Shown here: piece by piece, positions 63,784 through 64,000 of the stretch | Position numbering within the stretch: position 1 is the stretch's first letter | Layout: each line of letters begins with the position of its first letter | Assembly: GCA_013215285.1 (NCBI GenBank) | Contig: JABSRD010000006.1 | Coordinates: 1 to 64,000 of the forward strand | Reading direction: 5' to 3' | DNA from: Candidatus Nitrosopumilus sp. | Lineage (GTDB): Archaea > Thermoproteota > Nitrososphaeria > Nitrososphaerales > Nitrosopumilaceae | DNA: 64,000 nt | Position numbers and translations under genes: made by a program | Notes under the pieces: generated by a model | Told to the model about the DNA's origin: nothing | The model's input: the letters and a program-made list of their open reading frames with translations, nothing else | Databases searched by the model: none

Positions 63784-64000
63784 ATAAATAGAAAACAGAA
63801 AGCAACCCAAATCTTCTCAAAGACAAATTCGATTAGAAAAATTACAAACAATCACTATGTTGTTGAATCTCAAAATTCAAACCAAAAATATAATGTACAA
63901 AAATTAAAGGATACTAATGTATGGACTTGTGAATGTGGAGATTTTCATTACAGATTAAGAACCCAAGACAACAAACACTGTAAACACATTCTAAGCTGTA
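63784..64000 (+). CDS. SWIM-family transposase (copy 6), N-terminal part only
   Basis: Frame reads NRKQKATQIFSKTNSIRKIT, HYVVESQNSNQKYNVQ, and SWIM finger CECGDFHYRL...CKH at the edge. It aligns to the starts of the intact copies (MNQRKRKAK), but the codon in the start position is ATA, not ATG, and no in-frame ATG follows within the window. Either a rare start or a lost start. Continues beyond the window. Confidence 0.75.
   Translation, partial: MNRKQKATQIFSKTNSIRKITNNHYVVESQNSNQKYNVQKLKDTNVWTCECGDFHYRLRTQDNKHCKHILSC

Larger units (their letters stand above)
59183..64000. mobile_element. Transposon copy 6 carrying a type III restriction-modification system (right end outside window)
   Basis: Left end GGTTCTGTCAAGTTACAGTG at 59183, with TTCTAGTGTAAAGT matching copy 2's end. 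Then, all on minus: small gene, res, mod and an RHH-type gene; then operator-like repeats and the start of a SWIM-family transposase on plus. This is exactly the layout of copies 2 and 3. The right end should lie about 1.2-1.5 kb beyond the window. Confidence 0.7.

Overview
The window is AT-rich and comes from a marine-type ammonia-oxidising archaeon (Nitrososphaerota, Nitrosopumilus-like). This rests on a recognisable archaeal ammonia monooxygenase cluster (amoB, amoC, amoX, amoA), archaeal information-processing genes (TBP, eS1, uS15, SerS, Pcc1), a geranylgeranyl reductase for archaeal lipids, intron-bearing tRNA genes and promoters with very short leaders. No database search was possible; names come from motifs and remembered family sequences.

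Layout. 1-11053 is ordinary chromosomal housekeeping, almost all on the minus strand. 11177-14159 holds two small membrane proteins that resemble the recently described extra Amo subunits (AmoY/AmoZ type), separated by a complete transposon with 57-bp perfect terminal inverted repeats. 14280-18420 holds secreted proteins and IS debris. 18426-21267 is a second transposon of the same family. 21464-23083 is a secreted FN3 protein. 23306-35484 is a decaying head-tail provirus module (portal, protease/scaffold, major capsid, tail genes), all on the minus strand except one nuclease-like passenger gene. 35500-36720 is more debris. 36834-39513 is the amo cluster, followed by a Dam-like methylase, three tRNAs and two host regulators. 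42375-46692 is an integrated plasmid-like element (tyrosine recombinase, paired RHH regulators with repeated operators, zinc-finger proteins, primase-helicase). It is cut by a third transposon, 46693-49730. 50500-54555 is a nest of broken copies and solo ends of the same transposon family. 54622-59159 encodes two secreted surface proteins. From 59183 to the right edge runs another member of the family, carrying a type III restriction-modification system.

Main result. At least five places carry one transposon family: long (about 57-59 bp) inverted repeats beginning GGTTCTGT or GGTACTGT; a transposase of about 375 residues with a SWIM zinc finger, a CxxC zinc ribbon and a DDE domain; and, divergent from the transposase, a small DNA-binding or zinc protein followed by variable cargo. 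Cargo differs in every copy: a toxin-antitoxin-like pair, a four-gene unknown operon with an AbrB protein, a winged-helix pair plus a tRNA-like hairpin, and a type III R-M system. Operator-like repeats lie between the regulator and the transposase in several copies.

In the provirus, a repeated motif (consensus on the minus strand AAAATACTTCCTTTAA) sits 23-30 nt before start codons. It looks like the virus's own promoter for nearly leaderless mRNAs. One copy lies inside the protease gene, just before an in-frame ATG, which suggests a nested scaffold protein. Many provirus genes carry in-frame stops or single-base frameshifts, so the provirus is probably inactive.
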